DNA of 64,000 bases, from the NCBI RefSeq assembly GCF_000739695.1, contig NZ_BBIO01000019.1, positions 1 to 64,000 of the forward strand, read 5' to 3'. The notes beneath the pieces were generated by a model. The model worked only from the letters and a program-made list of their open reading frames with translations. It was not told the origin of the DNA and did no database searches. The DNA comes from Tepidicaulis marinus. Lineage in GTDB: Bacteria > Pseudomonadota > Alphaproteobacteria > Parvibaculales > Parvibaculaceae. Position 1 is the first letter of the stretch, and each line of letters starts with the position of its first letter. Shown here one piece after another: positions 1-9,226 of the stretch. A program made the translations under genes and the position numbers.

Positions 1-853
1 GATAAAGCGCATGGGCCTCGGCAATGGCGGCGATTTCGGCGCGGCGTTTTTGGCTCATCACCGCGCCGGTCGGGTTTTGCAGCGTTGGGACGAGAAAGAG
101 CGCGCGCGGGCGCTGGGTGCGGCAGGCTTCTTCCAAGGCTTCCGGCACGATGCCTTCTTCATCGAGCGGCAGCGGTTTGAGGCGGCGGCCGGCAAGGCGG
201 CACTGGGTGTGAATGACGTGATAGGTCAGCGCTTCACCAAGGACGAGATCGCCGGGCTCGGTTGCGATCATCAGCGCCGTCATCAACGCCTGCTGCGCGC
301 CGCTGCACAGGACCAGATGCTGCGGGTCGGCGGTGAAGCCGGGCGCGGCCAGCCAGTCCGCGGCCAAGGCGCGGTCCTCGCCGGTCTGATCGGCGCTGTA
401 ATAATCGGCAAGGCTCATGCGCAGGGCGTTCTGGCGCAACACGTCCTCGGCGGCCTGGGCCACGGCGGCATGTTGGCCGATAGGGGCGGGCAGATTGGCT
501 TTCAGCGGGATCGGTGTTTCGGGGGCGATGCGCAGGAAACTTGCCGAGCCGACGCCCCGCCCGTAAGAGCCCGGCTGCTGGGGGGCAAGCACATGGGTGC
601 CGCGCCCGACCGTGCCTTCCACAAGACCCCTCCGGGCGGCGAGATCATATGCCCGGCTGACCGTGCCGACGGTGACGCCGAGATCATAGGCAAGAGCGCG
701 CTGGGGCGGCAGCTTTTCGCCGGGGGCGAGGCGGCCTTCCTGCACCGCCTTTTCGATCGCATCGGCAATCGCCACATACCGGGGCGCGTGCGGGGTTTCC
801 GGCCCGGTGTCCGAGGAAAGCGCGGCGCGCAGCTCTGCTGAGATAATTGTCAT
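1..853 (-). CDS. MocR/GntR-family regulator with aminotransferase-like domain, partial (C-terminus beyond window)
   Basis: The reverse strand reads from an ATG at 853 to the window edge, giving about 284 residues with no stop. Residues ~24-92 form a GntR-type winged helix (PRYVAIADAIEKAV, then GEKLPPQRALA and VGTVSRAYDLA). After a linker, a fold-type I aminotransferase domain follows with LCSGAQQAL and the NPTG motif near residue 263. The lysine that would hold PLP lies outside the window. Full-length MocR proteins are usually 450-500 residues, so roughly 60% is present. MocR proteins normally control a divergent neighbour; here that is the PhzF-family gene at 935, and the 81-bp gap carries an inverted repeat. 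The ligand and target are not known from the sequence. Confidence 0.9.
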   Translation of the reverse strand, partial: MTIISAELRAALSSDTGPETPHAPRYVAIADAIEKAVQEGRLAPGEKLPPQRALAYDLGVTVGTVSRAYDLAARRGLVEGTVGRGTHVLAPQQPGSYGRGVGSASFLRIAPETPIPLKANLPAPIGQHAAVAQAAEDVLRQNALRMSLADYYSADQTGEDRALAADWLAAPGFTADPQHLVLCSGAQQALMTALMIATEPGDLVLGEALTYHVIHTQCRLAGRRLKPLPLDEEGIVPEALEEACRTQRPRALFLVPTLQNPTGAVMSQKRRAEIAAIAEAHALY

Positions 854-868
854 GGTGTCAATGTATTG

Positions 869-884
869 ATTGAACCTCTTCAAT
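869..884. promoter_or_regulatory. Inverted repeat between mocR-type gene and phzF-type gene, candidate operator
   Basis: ATTGAA and TTCAAT form perfect 6-bp arms around a 4-bp spacer in the 81-bp divergent gap. TTGAT occurs again on each side, at 866-870 and 884-888. A regulator transcribed divergently from this gap makes an operator for it the simplest reading. The core also matches 8 of 10 positions of an Fnr box, so Fnr binding is a weaker alternative. Confidence 0.4.
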
Positions 885-934
885 TGATCCTTACATTGCC
901 CGTATCGAAACGCAACCGCCCAGAGGGGGCTCCC

Positions 935-1756
935 ATGGAACTGCCGATTTATCAGGTCGATGCCTTTGCCGAAAAACCGTTCGAGGGCAATCCGGCGGCG
1001 ATCGTGCCGCTGACAAGCTGGCTGCCGGAAGAGGTGATGCTGGCGATTGCGGCGGAGAACAATCTGGCGGAGACGGCCTTTTTCGTGCCGGCTCCTGGCG
1101 GGGCAGATGCGGCAGGCGGGCGCTATCATTTGCGCTGGTTCACGCCGACCGTGGAGGTGGACCTTTGCGGCCATGCGACGCTGGCAAGCGCGCATGTGCT
1201 CTTCACGCATCTGGCGCCCGGCCTCAAAGACGTGCGCTTCGAGACCCGCAGCGGCGAGCTGACCGTCACGCGGGAAGAAAGCGGGCGCCTGCAAATGGAT
1301 TTCCCCGCCCGGCCGATGAAACCGGCCGCCGCGCCCGAAGGGCTGGCCGAGGCGCTCGGCACGCGCCCGCTCGGCGTTTTGAAAGGCGTGAACCTGATGG
1401 CGCTCTTCGACAAAGCAGAAGATGTGGCGGCGCTGCGCCCCGATGTTCTGAAGCTGATGCGGCTCTGCGCCCCGCTCAATGTCGGACTGATTGCCAGCGC
1501 GCCCGGCCAGGAAGGCAGCGGCATCGATTATGTCTCGCGCTTCTTTGCGCCCGCCCATGGCATCAACGAGGACCCGGTGACGGGTTCGGCCCATTGCGAC
1601 AGCGGGCCTTATTGGGCCAAGCGGCTCGGCAAGGACGCGCTGGTGGCGCGGCAGATTTCCAAACGCGGCGGCACGGTGCATTTGCGCATCAAGGGCGAGC
1701 GGGTGGAGCTTGCCGGGACCTGCGCCGATTTCCTGCAAGGCACAATCCATATCTGA
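935..1756 (+). CDS. PhzF family isomerase-like protein
   Basis: A 273-residue protein of the PhzF/diaminopimelate-epimerase fold, the usual family length. It starts IYQVDAFAEKPFEGNPAAIV, the family N-terminal signature. Glu46 in NNLAETAFF corresponds to the catalytic glutamate of PhzF. LRWFTPTVEVDLCGHATLA and NEDPVTGSAHC are the other conserved blocks. The ATG at 935 has a purine-rich GAGGGGG upstream; a longer reading from 866 would overlap the operator repeat and lacks family similarity. Family members isomerise small acids, but the substrate is unknown. The neighbouring MocR-type regulator suggests control by an amine or amino-acid signal, which is inference. Confidence 0.88.
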   Translation: MELPIYQVDAFAEKPFEGNPAAIVPLTSWLPEEVMLAIAAENNLAETAFFVPAPGGADAAGGRYHLRWFTPTVEVDLCGHATLASAHVLFTHLAPGLKDVRFETRSGELTVTREESGRLQMDFPARPMKPAAAPEGLAEALGTRPLGVLKGVNLMALFDKAEDVAALRPDVLKLMRLCAPLNVGLIASAPGQEGSGIDYVSRFFAPAHGINEDPVTGSAHCDSGPYWAKRLGKDALVARQISKRGGTVHLRIKGERVELAGTCADFLQGTIHI

Positions 1757-1824
1757 GTTTGATTTCTCCAGGCCGCGTGCGGTTTCGTCCGGCTTGAGAA
1801 GAGGTCTTCGCGAAGGAGTGAGCG

Positions 1825-2442
1825 ATGAGCTGGCAGGCTTTCATCGGGGTCTTTCTGTTCGGCTTTGTGACCATTGCAACGCCGGGCCCAGCCAATCTCG
1901 CCTTGATGGCGGCAGGAGCGGGCGCAGGCGTCAAACGTGGCGTGCCGTTTCTTGCGGGCATTTGGGGCGGCGGCTTTGCGGTGCTTGTGGCCATGGGCGC
2001 GGGGCTCGGTGTTTTGCTGGCAAGCGTGCCCGATCTTTACCGCGCGCTGCAGGTCGCCGGGATCTGTTACATCGTCTATCTCGCCGTGCGCATCGTGCGG
2101 GCGGGCGGGCCGGGGAGGCATGAAACCGCCGAGCCGCCCTCTTTCTGGGCGGGGCTTCTGGTGCATCCACTCAACCCGAAAATCTATGCCATGACCATGA
2201 CGGGCTTTACCGCGTTCCTCACGCCGGGCGCAGCATACGGGCCGCAGGCCTTTGCGACGGGGGCGGTGCTGATGGGGCTCATGCTGCTATGCACTTCGGC
2301 TTGGCTCGCGCTCGGAGAAGGGCTGAGCGCGCTCATGGCCGGGGCACGGCGCGGGTTTTATCTGCGCTTGTTTCTTGCAGGCGCCATGGTGATCTCGGTG
2401 CTTTTGCCGCTTTTTTCCGGTCCCGTGGGATTTGAGATTTAA
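1825..2442 (+). CDS. LysE/RhtB family amino-acid exporter
   Basis: A 205-residue, strongly hydrophobic inner-membrane protein. The N-terminus FVTIATPGPANLALMAAGAG contains the TPGP motif of the LysE/RhtB exporter superfamily, and about six membrane spans can be counted. The length is normal for the family. AAGGAGTGAGCG just before ATG 1825 is a good ribosome binding site. It lies 68 bp downstream of the phzF-type gene in the same direction and may share its transcript. The stop codon overlaps that of the convergent aminotransferase gene by three bases. Family members export homoserine, threonine, lysine or related compounds; the substrate cannot be told here. Confidence 0.85.
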   Translation: MSWQAFIGVFLFGFVTIATPGPANLALMAAGAGAGVKRGVPFLAGIWGGGFAVLVAMGAGLGVLLASVPDLYRALQVAGICYIVYLAVRIVRAGGPGRHETAEPPSFWAGLLVHPLNPKIYAMTMTGFTAFLTPGAAYGPQAFATGAVLMGLMLLCTSAWLALGEGLSALMAGARRGFYLRLFLAGAMVISVLLPLFSGPVGFEI

Positions 2443-3596
2443 GCGCGCAATTTCCTCAGCGCGCTAAGCAAGCGGGCAAGGTCTTCCTCGTCATTATAAA
2501 GATGCGGCGTTACGCGCATGGACGTCCCGCGCACGGAGACATGAATGTTCTGCTCGCGCAGGCGGGTGAGAAGATCGCCCGGTATGCCGCCCGGAAAGCG
2601 CAGGCCAAGATAGTGCCCGGCGCGGCGGGAAAGGGGCGCGGCTTCAAGACCGAGTCCGGCGGCCCCTTTGGCTAGAAAGCCCGTCTTGGCGGCAAGGGCG
2701 CTTGCGATGTTTTCAACGCCCCAGCCTAAAAGCAGTTCAAGGGAGGCTTTGAAGACCGGCATGAGATGGAAACTCGAGCGCTCGCCCATATCGAAGCGGC
2801 GCGCGCCCGGCTGATATTCATATTGGTAATCGACGAGGCGGGCGAAATCTTCCGAGCCTTTGCGGTTCAGCCAGTTTTCCTCCACCGGGCGGCCCTGATG
2901 CCATTTCGGCGCGATGTAGGCCGCGCCAAGTGAATAAGGCCCGAGCAGCCATTTGTAACTCGCCGCGACCATGATGTCGGGCTGGACGGCCTCGGCATCG
3001 AAAGGCAGGGCGCCGGCGGATTGGGTTAGATCGAGGACGAGTGCTGCGCCATGAGCGCGGGCCTTTTTGCCGATGGCCGTCAGATCGATCAGCGCGCCGT
3101 CGGTCCAGTGACAATGGGGCAGGGCGATAATGCCGGTCCGGTCGCCGATCGCCTCCAGAATGAGCGGTGTCCAGTCGGCGCCGGGCATGTTGTCCGGCGC
3201 ATTTTCCGGCGGATCGAGCAGGCGGAGCTTGCCGCCTTTTTCCTCGGCAAGGCGCATCCAGGGATAGACGTTGGAGGGGAACTGCTCCTGCAGCGCCAGA
3301 ATTTCCTGTCCCGGCTCGAGCGGCAGATTCTTGGCGGCAATCGCCACGCCGTAGGAGGCGGCGGGCACGATGGCGATATTGTCCGCCCGTGTGTTGATGA
3401 GCTGGGCGAAAAGCGCGCGCACGGCCTCGGCATCGGAAAAGAAATGATCCGAGGTCAGGTGCCAGGGCTGGCCCTTGGCGGCGACGGCCGCCTGGCCCGC
3501 GGCGATAGACGCCTTGGGCAGGGGCGACATGTAAGCGCAGTTCAAATAAGTGACGTCTGCTGGAATATCGAAAACGTGCCGCTGGGAAGGGATCAT
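2439..3596 (-). CDS. Class V aminotransferase (isopenicillin-N-epimerase/cysteine-desulfurase-like)
   Basis: A 385-residue PLP enzyme of fold type I. VTYLNCAYMSPLPK is the typical start of this class V group, HCHWTDGALIDL and ALVLDLTQSAGALP hold the cofactor-binding Asp, and SYKWLLGP carries the Schiff-base lysine. The ATG at 3596 (MIPSQRHVFDIP) is preferred over an upstream codon at 3653 because family similarity begins there. The gene is convergent with the LysE-type exporter and divergent from serC. The substrate is unknown; such proteins act as desulfurases, epimerases, kynureninase-like lyases or transaminases. Confidence 0.85.
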   Translation of the reverse strand: MIPSQRHVFDIPADVTYLNCAYMSPLPKASIAAGQAAVAAKGQPWHLTSDHFFSDAEAVRALFAQLINTRADNIAIVPAASYGVAIAAKNLPLEPGQEILALQEQFPSNVYPWMRLAEEKGGKLRLLDPPENAPDNMPGADWTPLILEAIGDRTGIIALPHCHWTDGALIDLTAIGKKARAHGAALVLDLTQSAGALPFDAEAVQPDIMVAASYKWLLGPYSLGAAYIAPKWHQGRPVEENWLNRKGSEDFARLVDYQYEYQPGARRFDMGERSSFHLMPVFKASLELLLGWGVENIASALAAKTGFLAKGAAGLGLEAAPLSRRAGHYLGLRFPGGIPGDLLTRLREQNIHVSVRGTSMRVTPHLYNDEEDLARLLSALRKLRA

Positions 3597-3696
3597 GCGG
3601 GCCGGGCTCCGGCGGATAAGGGTTCTTAAGGATATTTGCCGTTTCACGTCCACTATGACGGAGAAGAGACGAAAGACAAAAAGGCAAAAACGTCAT

Positions 3697-3725
3697 TTGA
3701 CAGCGCCGGGGCGGAGGCATATATC
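3697..3725 (+). promoter_or_regulatory. Sigma70-type promoter of serC
   Basis: TTGACA at 3697-3702 and TATATC at 3720-3725 are separated by 17 bp, close to the housekeeping consensus. Transcription would begin near 3732, about 50 nt before serC, exactly where the leader hairpins start. Confidence 0.7.
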
Positions 3726-3731
3726 GGCTGC

Positions 3732-3783
3732 GGGCCACCTTCCCCCACCGGAAGGCGACTATCTGAGAGGATAGATAGATCAT
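3732..3783 (+). ncRNA. Structured serC leader, probable serC RNA motif
   Basis: Two short hairpins fill the predicted 5' leader. The first pairs CCTTCC (3738-3743) with GGAAGG (3750-3755). The second pairs CTATC (3759-3763) with GATAG (3770-3774), and its loop holds GAGAGG, the only Shine-Dalgarno-like sequence before ATG 3784. A conserved serC motif upstream of serC genes in alphaproteobacteria is established; that this is a member rests on position and shape, because I could not run a covariance search. The second hairpin could regulate translation by hiding the ribosome site. Confidence 0.6.
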
Positions 3784-4953
3784 ATGACGCATACACGTCC
3801 GGCCGCTCGCCCGGCCAATCCGCACTTCTCGTCCGGTCCCTGCGCGAAACGCCCGGGATGGACCATCCAAAATCTCCAAGATGCCGCCCTCGGGCGCAGC
3901 CACCGTGCCAAGATCGGCAAGGCCAAGCTGAAAGAAGCGATCGACCGCACCCGCGCCGTGCTCGGTGTGCCGGAAGATTACCGCATCGGCATTGTGCCCG
4001 CCTCCGATACCGGCGCGGTCGAAATGGCCATGTGGTCGCTGCTCGGCGCGCGCGGCGTCGATATTCTGGCCTGGGAAAGCTTCGGCGCGGGCTGGGTGAG
4101 CGATGCCAAGAAGCAGCTCAAGCTCGAAGACATCCGCGTGTTCGAAGCCGATTACGGCAAGCTGCCCGACCTTTCCAAAGTCGATTGCAACCGCGATGTG
4201 GTCTTCACCTGGAACGGCACAACCTCGGGTGTGCGCGTGCCGAACGGCAACTGGATTGCTGCGGACCGCGAAGGGCTGACGATTTGCGATGCAACCTCTG
4301 CCGCCTTCGCGCAAGACTTGCCCTGGGCCAAACTCGACGTAACGACCTTCTCCTGGCAGAAAGTCATGGGCGGGGAAGCAGCGCATGGGATGCTGATCCT
4401 GTCGCCGCGCGCCGTGGAACGCCTTGAAAATTACACGCCGGCCTGGCCGCTGCCGAAAATTTTCCGTCTGACGAAAGGCGGCAAGCTTATCGAAGGCATC
4501 TTCAAGGGCGAGACGATCAACACCCCCTCCATGCTGGCGGTGGAAGATTATCTCGACGCGTTGAAATGGGCCGAATCCATCGGCGGGCTTGCCTCGCTGC
4601 AGGGGCGCGCCAATGCCAACCTTGCCATGCTCTCCGATTGGGTGGAGCGCACGGGCTGGGTGGATTTTCTTTGCGAGGAAGTGGACAACCGTTCCAACAC
4701 CTCCGTTTGCCTGAAAATCACCGATCCGAAGGTCGCCGCCCTTGATGCGGACGGCCAGGCCGCTTTCGCCAAGAAGCTCGTGACGCTTCTGGACGAGGAA
4801 GGCATTGCCTATGACATCGGCTCTTACCGCGATGCGCCGGCCGGCCTTCGCATCTGGGCCGGGGCAACGGTTGAAGTTTCGGACATGCAGGCGCTCCTGC
4901 CCTGGCTCGATTGGGCCTTCGGGGAAGCGCTCGCCTCGCTGGAAGCCGCGTAA
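3784..4953 (+). CDS. serC: Phosphoserine aminotransferase
   Basis: A 389-residue PLP enzyme that converts 3-phosphohydroxypyruvate and glutamate to phosphoserine and 2-oxoglutarate, the second step of serine synthesis. It is the long alphaproteobacterial type: [14 protein letters not shown] at the start, [35 protein letters not shown], and [17 protein letters not shown] with the PLP lysine. The ATG at 3784 follows the leader hairpins. serA lies 101 bp downstream in the same direction and supplies its substrate, so the two form an operon behind a consensus promoter. Confidence 0.97.
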   Translation: MTHTRPAARPANPHFSSGPCAKRPGWTIQNLQDAALGRSHRAKIGKAKLKEAIDRTRAVLGVPEDYRIGIVPASDTGAVEMAMWSLLGARGVDILAWESFGAGWVSDAKKQLKLEDIRVFEADYGKLPDLSKVDCNRDVVFTWNGTTSGVRVPNGNWIAADREGLTICDATSAAFAQDLPWAKLDVTTFSWQKVMGGEAAHGMLILSPRAVERLENYTPAWPLPKIFRLTKGGKLIEGIFKGETINTPSMLAVEDYLDALKWAESIGGLASLQGRANANLAMLSDWVERTGWVDFLCEEVDNRSNTSVCLKITDPKVAALDADGQAAFAKKLVTLLDEEGIAYDIGSYRDAPAGLRIWAGATVEVSDMQALLPWLDWAFGEALASLEAA

Positions 4954-4987
4954 CCGGTTTCCATTCTGGTTTTCAACACAGGTTTTA

Positions 4988-5022
4988 AAAGCGGGCGGCC
5001 CATGAAAGTGCCGCCCCGCTTT
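4988..5022 (+). terminator. Stem-loop between serC and serA
   Basis: AAAGCGGGCGGC pairs with GCCGCCCCGCTTT across a 10-nt loop with one bulged base. Only three T residues follow, so it is a poor terminator. It may lower serA expression relative to serC or stabilise the 3' end of a processed serC message. Confidence 0.5.
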
Positions 5023-5054
5023 CCCAATTCAAAATCCCATTTGAGGAGGCAGGC

Positions 5055-6635
5055 ATGCCGAAGGTCCTTATTTCCGATAAGCTTTCTCCCGCTGCCATCG
5101 ATATTTTCAAGCAGCGCGGCGTCGAGGTGGACGTTAAAACTGGGCTCGAGCGCGACGAGCTGATCAAGATCATCGATCAATATGACGGACTGGCGATCCG
5201 CTCGGCCACGAAAGTGACGCAGCCCGTCATCGATGCGGCCAAGAATCTGAAGGTCGTGGGCCGCGCGGGGATCGGCGTCGACAATGTCGACATTCCCGCG
5301 GCAACCGCCAAGGGCATCATCGTGATGAACACGCCCTTTGGCAATTCCATCACCACCGCCGAACATGCCATTGCCATGATGATGGCGCTGGCGCGCGACA
5401 TTCCCCAGGCCAACGCCTCCACCCATGCAGGCAAGTGGGAAAAGTCCAAATTCATGGGCGTGGAAGTGACGGCGAAAACGCTCGGCATCATCGGCTGCGG
5501 CAATATCGGCTCCATCGTTGCCGACCGCGCGCTTGGCCTGCGCATGAAGGTCGTCGCCTTCGACCCGTTCCTGACCCCGGAGCGGGCGCAGGATCTCGGC
5601 GTTGGGAAAGTCGAGCTCGACGAGCTTCTGACGCGCGCCGATTTCATCACGCTGCACACGCCGCTCACCGACAAGACACGCAACATCATCGACGCGAATG
5701 CCATTGCGAAGATGAAGGACGGCGTGCGCATCGTGAACTGCGCGCGCGGCGGGCTTGTCGTCGAGGCCGATCTGAAAGCTGCGCTTGAAAGCGGCAAGGT
5801 GGCAGGCGCAGCGCTCGATGTGTTCGAAGAAGAGCCGGCGAAAGAGAACCCGCTGTTCGGCATGGAAAACGTCATTTGCACGCCGCATCTCGGGGCTTCC
5901 ACCTCCGAGGCGCAGGAAAACGTCGCTCTGCAGGTGGCCGAGCAGATCGCCGATTATCTTCTCACCGGCGCGGTGACGAACGCGATCAACATGCCTTCTA
6001 TCTCCGCCGATGAAGCGCCGAAGCTTTCACCCTTCGTCAAGCTGGCCGATCTTCTGGGCTCCTTTGCCGGTCAGCTCACGGAGACGGGGATCGAATCCGT
6101 CACGCTTGAATATGAAGGCGAAGTGGCGGGCATGAACACGCGCGCGCTGACCAATGCAGCGCTTTGCGGGCTGTTGAAGCCGCTTCTGGCGGATGTGAAC
6201 GTTGTTTCCGCTCCCGTGCTTGCCAAGCAGCGCGACATCAATGTGGAAGAAGTGAAGCGGGAAGAGCCGCGCGGCGTTTATGAAACCTATATGCGCCTTA
6301 CGGTGAAAACCGAGCGCCAGGAACGCTCGGTGGCCGGCACCGTCTTCTCCGACGGCAAGCCGCGCCTTATTCAGGTGAAGGGCATGAATATGGAAGCGGA
6401 GCTTGGGCCCCACATGCTCTATGTCACCAACGAAGACAAGCCCGGTTTCATCGGCGCGCTTGGCTCCGTGCTCGGCAATGCCGGGGTCAATATCGCCAAC
6501 TTCAACCTGGGCCGCACCGGCGCTGGCGCGGATGCGATCGCGCTGATCGAGGTTGATCAGGAAGTGACGGAAGACGTGCTGAAAGCGGTGAACGAGCTGC
6601 CGCATGTGCGCCAGGCCAAAGCACTGAAATTCTAA
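5055..6635 (+). CDS. serA: D-3-phosphoglycerate dehydrogenase
   Basis: A 526-residue enzyme that oxidises 3-phosphoglycerate to 3-phosphohydroxypyruvate with NAD+, the first committed step of serine synthesis. Order of parts: substrate-binding half (MPKVLISDKLSPAAI), Rossmann half with GIIGCGNIGSIV near residues 145-156, the catalytic ENPLFGMENVICTPHLG block with its His, an intervening domain (residues ~320-450), and a C-terminal ACT domain (MLYVTNEDKPGFIGALG). The length fits the long three-domain type. GAGGAGGCAGGC before ATG 5055 is a strong ribosome site. In related enzymes the ACT domain senses serine. Confidence 0.97.
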   Translation: MPKVLISDKLSPAAIDIFKQRGVEVDVKTGLERDELIKIIDQYDGLAIRSATKVTQPVIDAAKNLKVVGRAGIGVDNVDIPAATAKGIIVMNTPFGNSITTAEHAIAMMMALARDIPQANASTHAGKWEKSKFMGVEVTAKTLGIIGCGNIGSIVADRALGLRMKVVAFDPFLTPERAQDLGVGKVELDELLTRADFITLHTPLTDKTRNIIDANAIAKMKDGVRIVNCARGGLVVEADLKAALESGKVAGAALDVFEEEPAKENPLFGMENVICTPHLGASTSEAQENVALQVAEQIADYLLTGAVTNAINMPSISADEAPKLSPFVKLADLLGSFAGQLTETGIESVTLEYEGEVAGMNTRALTNAALCGLLKPLLADVNVVSAPVLAKQRDINVEEVKREEPRGVYETYMRLTVKTERQERSVAGTVFSDGKPRLIQVKGMNMEAELGPHMLYVTNEDKPGFIGALGSVLGNAGVNIANFNLGRTGAGADAIALIEVDQEVTEDVLKAVNELPHVRQAKALKF

Positions 6636-6659
6636 GCGTCCTTACGCAGAGAAACGAAG

Positions 6660-6695
6660 ACGGCCTTCCGGCTTGCCGGGAGGCCGTTTTATTTT
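6660..6695. terminator. Terminator after serA, shared with the convergent pentapeptide gene
   Basis: ACGGCCTTCCGG and CCGGGAGGCCGT form the stem, followed by TTTTATTTT on the plus strand. The stop codon of the opposite-strand gene (6689-6691) lies inside the T tract. Confidence 0.85.
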
Positions 6696-7639
6696 GAAGC
6701 GTTTGCGCAGGGGCGGATGGTGAGCCCTTCGGGCAGGCGGGTGCGGGTATCGCCGCAGGCATAATCGAGCTGTGCCTGGGTGAGACCTTTCCCATAGCGC
6801 AGATCCGCGCCTGAAAGATCCGCTTTGTAAAAATCCATGCCCGCAAGGTTCGAGCGACGCAGGTCCGCATCGTGCAAAACCGCCTCGCGGAAGCGGGCTT
6901 TGTCGGCCATGTCGATTTCCGTCATGTCGGCGCCGGTCAGATTGGCGCCGGTGAAATCCGCTCCCTCGATCCAGACGCCGAGCATGCGCGCGTTCGTGAG
7001 ATCGGCAAGGCGCAGGTCCGCGCCGGTGAGAAGCGCGCCTTGCAGCCGCGTGCCGCGCAGATTGGCGCGGGAAAGATTGGCGCCCATCAGGCGGGAGGCG
7101 GAAAAATCCGCTTCCTCCAGATTGGCCTCGCGCATATCCGCATGGCGCAGATTGGCGATGCGGTAAAGCCCGCCGGAAAAATCCCCCCGCGTCAGCGTGC
7201 AGCGCATGCAAGCATTGATGCGCTTGCCTTGTCCGGCGCGCAGCGCCGCCATGCCCGCTTCATCGAGCGGCGGCAGTTCCTGTTCTTTCAAGCGCTCCGT
7301 GCCGTTCTGCGTGCCAAGCGGCTGCGGCGCAGCGATGGATTTGGCGGGCGGGGCAAGCGCTATACGCAAGGACAGGGGCTCGGGCTCCGGCGCGGTGAGC
7401 CACCAGGGCGAGGCAAGCAGGATATGGAGGCAGAGCGAGAGGAGAATGGCGGTTGCCACATCGTCGGGCGCAAGGGCTGCGGGGCTGAGTGCATCCTCGC
7501 TGCCCGCCCGGCGCCGGGCGGCGATTTTGGCAAAAAGGCGCGCGGCAAAGGTGCCGAACGGCGTTCCTTCCCGGTCCCCCTCCAGCGGCATATGGGCCGC
7601 GCCTTCCCCAAGGCGGGCGGCTTCTGCGGAAATGGCCAT
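6689..7639 (-). CDS. Pentapeptide-repeat membrane protein
   Basis: A 316-residue protein with a charged N-terminal 60 residues, one likely membrane span (VATAILLSLCLHILLASPWW, ~62-81), a proline-rich linker, and a long run of A(D/N)LxX pentapeptides from ~150 to ~285 (ADMREANLEEADF, ANLSRANLRG, ADLRLADLTNAR). The end, GLTQAQLDYACGD, is a common capping block of such proteins. Pentapeptide repeats fold into a right-handed quadrilateral beta-helix. With a membrane anchor the helix would sit on one side of the inner membrane. GAAGGACGGC before ATG 7639 supports the start. No specific function can be assigned. Confidence 0.85.
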   Translation of the reverse strand: MAISAEAARLGEGAAHMPLEGDREGTPFGTFAARLFAKIAARRRAGSEDALSPAALAPDDVATAILLSLCLHILLASPWWLTAPEPEPLSLRIALAPPAKSIAAPQPLGTQNGTERLKEQELPPLDEAGMAALRAGQGKRINACMRCTLTRGDFSGGLYRIANLRHADMREANLEEADFSASRLMGANLSRANLRGTRLQGALLTGADLRLADLTNARMLGVWIEGADFTGANLTGADMTEIDMADKARFREAVLHDADLRRSNLAGMDFYKADLSGADLRYGKGLTQAQLDYACGDTRTRLPEGLTIRPCANASK

Positions 7640-7877
7640 GCCGTCCTTCGTCCCCCATTTCGTTCAATCTGGCCCGATTCGCGCGCAAAGGCGCGAAATG
7701 CCGCGGAAACCCGCGTGAGGCCAGCTCGGACTTTCATTCTGCGGGCAATCGGTTTAAAACCTCTCAAAGCCTCCCTTGGGTCCGGTCTTGCCGTTTCCAG
7801 CGGGGGCTTTCCTCATGTTTCGGGCGGAAATCCGGGCTTTCCGGGCGCTCTGCCCCTTAAACCCGTCGGTGATAGAT

Positions 7878-9170
7878 ATGGCGAATGTGGCAGTTGTCGG
7901 CTCCCAGTGGGGGGACGAGGGCAAAGGCAAGATTGTGGACTGGCTGTCGGAGCGCGCGGATGTCGTGGTGCGTTTTCAGGGCGGGCATAACGCGGGCCAT
8001 ACGCTGGTCATTGACGGGGTGACCTACAAGCTCTCGCTTCTGCCCTCGGGCATCGTGCGCAAGGGCAAGATGTCGGTGCTCGGCAATGGCGTGGTCATCG
8101 ACCCCTGGGCGCTGGTAAAGGAAATCGATGCGCTCGGCGAAATGGGCATCGAGGTGACGCCGGACAATCTGAAGATCGCGGAAAACGCGGTGCTCATTCT
8201 GCCGGTGCATCAGGAACTCGACGTCATCCGCGAAAGCTCGAACACGGGCACGCGCATCGGCACGACGAAGCGCGGCATCGGCCCGGCCTATGAAGACAAG
8301 GTAGGCCGGCGCGCCATCCGGGTGATGGATCTGGCCGCGCCCGAAACGCTGGAAGACAAAGTCGCCAAGCTGCTCGATCACCACAATGCGCTGCGCCGCG
8401 GGCTCGGCCAGGCGGAGGCGGATCCCGCCGCGCTCACCCGGCAGCTGAAAGAGGTTGCGCCGCGCATTCTGCCCCATGTTTCTTCCGTTTGGCGCTATCT
8501 CGACGATGTGCGCCGCAAGGGCCAGCGCATTCTCTTTGAAGGGGCGCAAGGCACGCTGCTCGATATCGACCATGGCACCTATCCTTATGTCACCTCCTCC
8601 AACACGGTGGCGGGGCAGGCGGCCACGGGCTCGGGCATGGGCCCCGGCGCGATCGATTATGTGCTCGGCATCACCAAGGCCTATACGACGCGGGTGGGCG
8701 AGGGGCCGTTCCCGACCGAGCTTGACGATGAGATGGGCCAGCGGCTCGGCGAGCGCGGGCGCGAGTTCGGCACGGTGACGGGGCGCAAGCGGCGCTGCGG
8801 CTGGTTCGATGCGGTGCTGGTGCGCCAGGCCATCAAGACGAACGGCATGACGGGCATCGCGCTCACCAAGCTCGATGTGCTGGACGGGTTCGACGAAATC
8901 AAAATCTGCACGGGCTATGAGCTCGACGGTGAGCTCATCAAATATCTTCCCGCTTCCGCCACGCTGCAGGCGCGGGTCAAACCGGTTTATGAAACGCTGG
9001 AAGGCTGGAAGGAAAGCACCTATGGCGCGCGCTCTTGGGTCGATCTGCCCGCGCAGGCGGTGAAATATGTGCGTCATGTGGAAGAGCTGATCGAAGCGCC
9101 GGTGGCGCTGCTTTCCACTTCGCCGGAGCGGGACGACACGATCCTGATGCAGGATCCTTACGAGGACTGA
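7878..9170 (+). CDS. purA: Adenylosuccinate synthetase
   Basis: A 430-residue enzyme that joins IMP and aspartate using GTP, the first step from IMP to [21 protein letters not shown] at the N-terminus holds the GTP loop; [24 protein letters not shown] and [18 protein letters not shown] follow. The ATG at 7878 (MANVAVVG) is chosen because the conserved protein starts there; upstream codons would add unrelated residues. The 238 bp between the pentapeptide gene and purA hold no gene that I recognise and probably contain both promoters. A strong terminator follows. Confidence 0.97.
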   Translation: MANVAVVGSQWGDEGKGKIVDWLSERADVVVRFQGGHNAGHTLVIDGVTYKLSLLPSGIVRKGKMSVLGNGVVIDPWALVKEIDALGEMGIEVTPDNLKIAENAVLILPVHQELDVIRESSNTGTRIGTTKRGIGPAYEDKVGRRAIRVMDLAAPETLEDKVAKLLDHHNALRRGLGQAEADPAALTRQLKEVAPRILPHVSSVWRYLDDVRRKGQRILFEGAQGTLLDIDHGTYPYVTSSNTVAGQAATGSGMGPGAIDYVLGITKAYTTRVGEGPFPTELDDEMGQRLGERGREFGTVTGRKRRCGWFDAVLVRQAIKTNGMTGIALTKLDVLDGFDEIKICTGYELDGELIKYLPASATLQARVKPVYETLEGWKESTYGARSWVDLPAQAVKYVRHVEELIEAPVALLSTSPERDDTILMQDPYED

Positions 9171-9196
9171 TCTTTTTCACGGACGTGAACGGATCA

Positions 9197-9226
9197 ATGG
9201 CGGCCATCATGGCCGCCATTTTTTTG
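9197..9226 (+). terminator. Rho-independent terminator of purA
   Basis: ATGGCGGCCA pairs perfectly with TGGCCGCCAT over a three-base loop and runs into seven T residues. Confidence 0.9.

Noticed and set aside
871-884. TTGAA-N4-TTCAA as an Fnr box before the PhzF gene
   Set aside because: It matches 8 of 10 positions, but both half-sites deviate and a dedicated regulator is divergent from the same gap, so a MocR operator is more likely.
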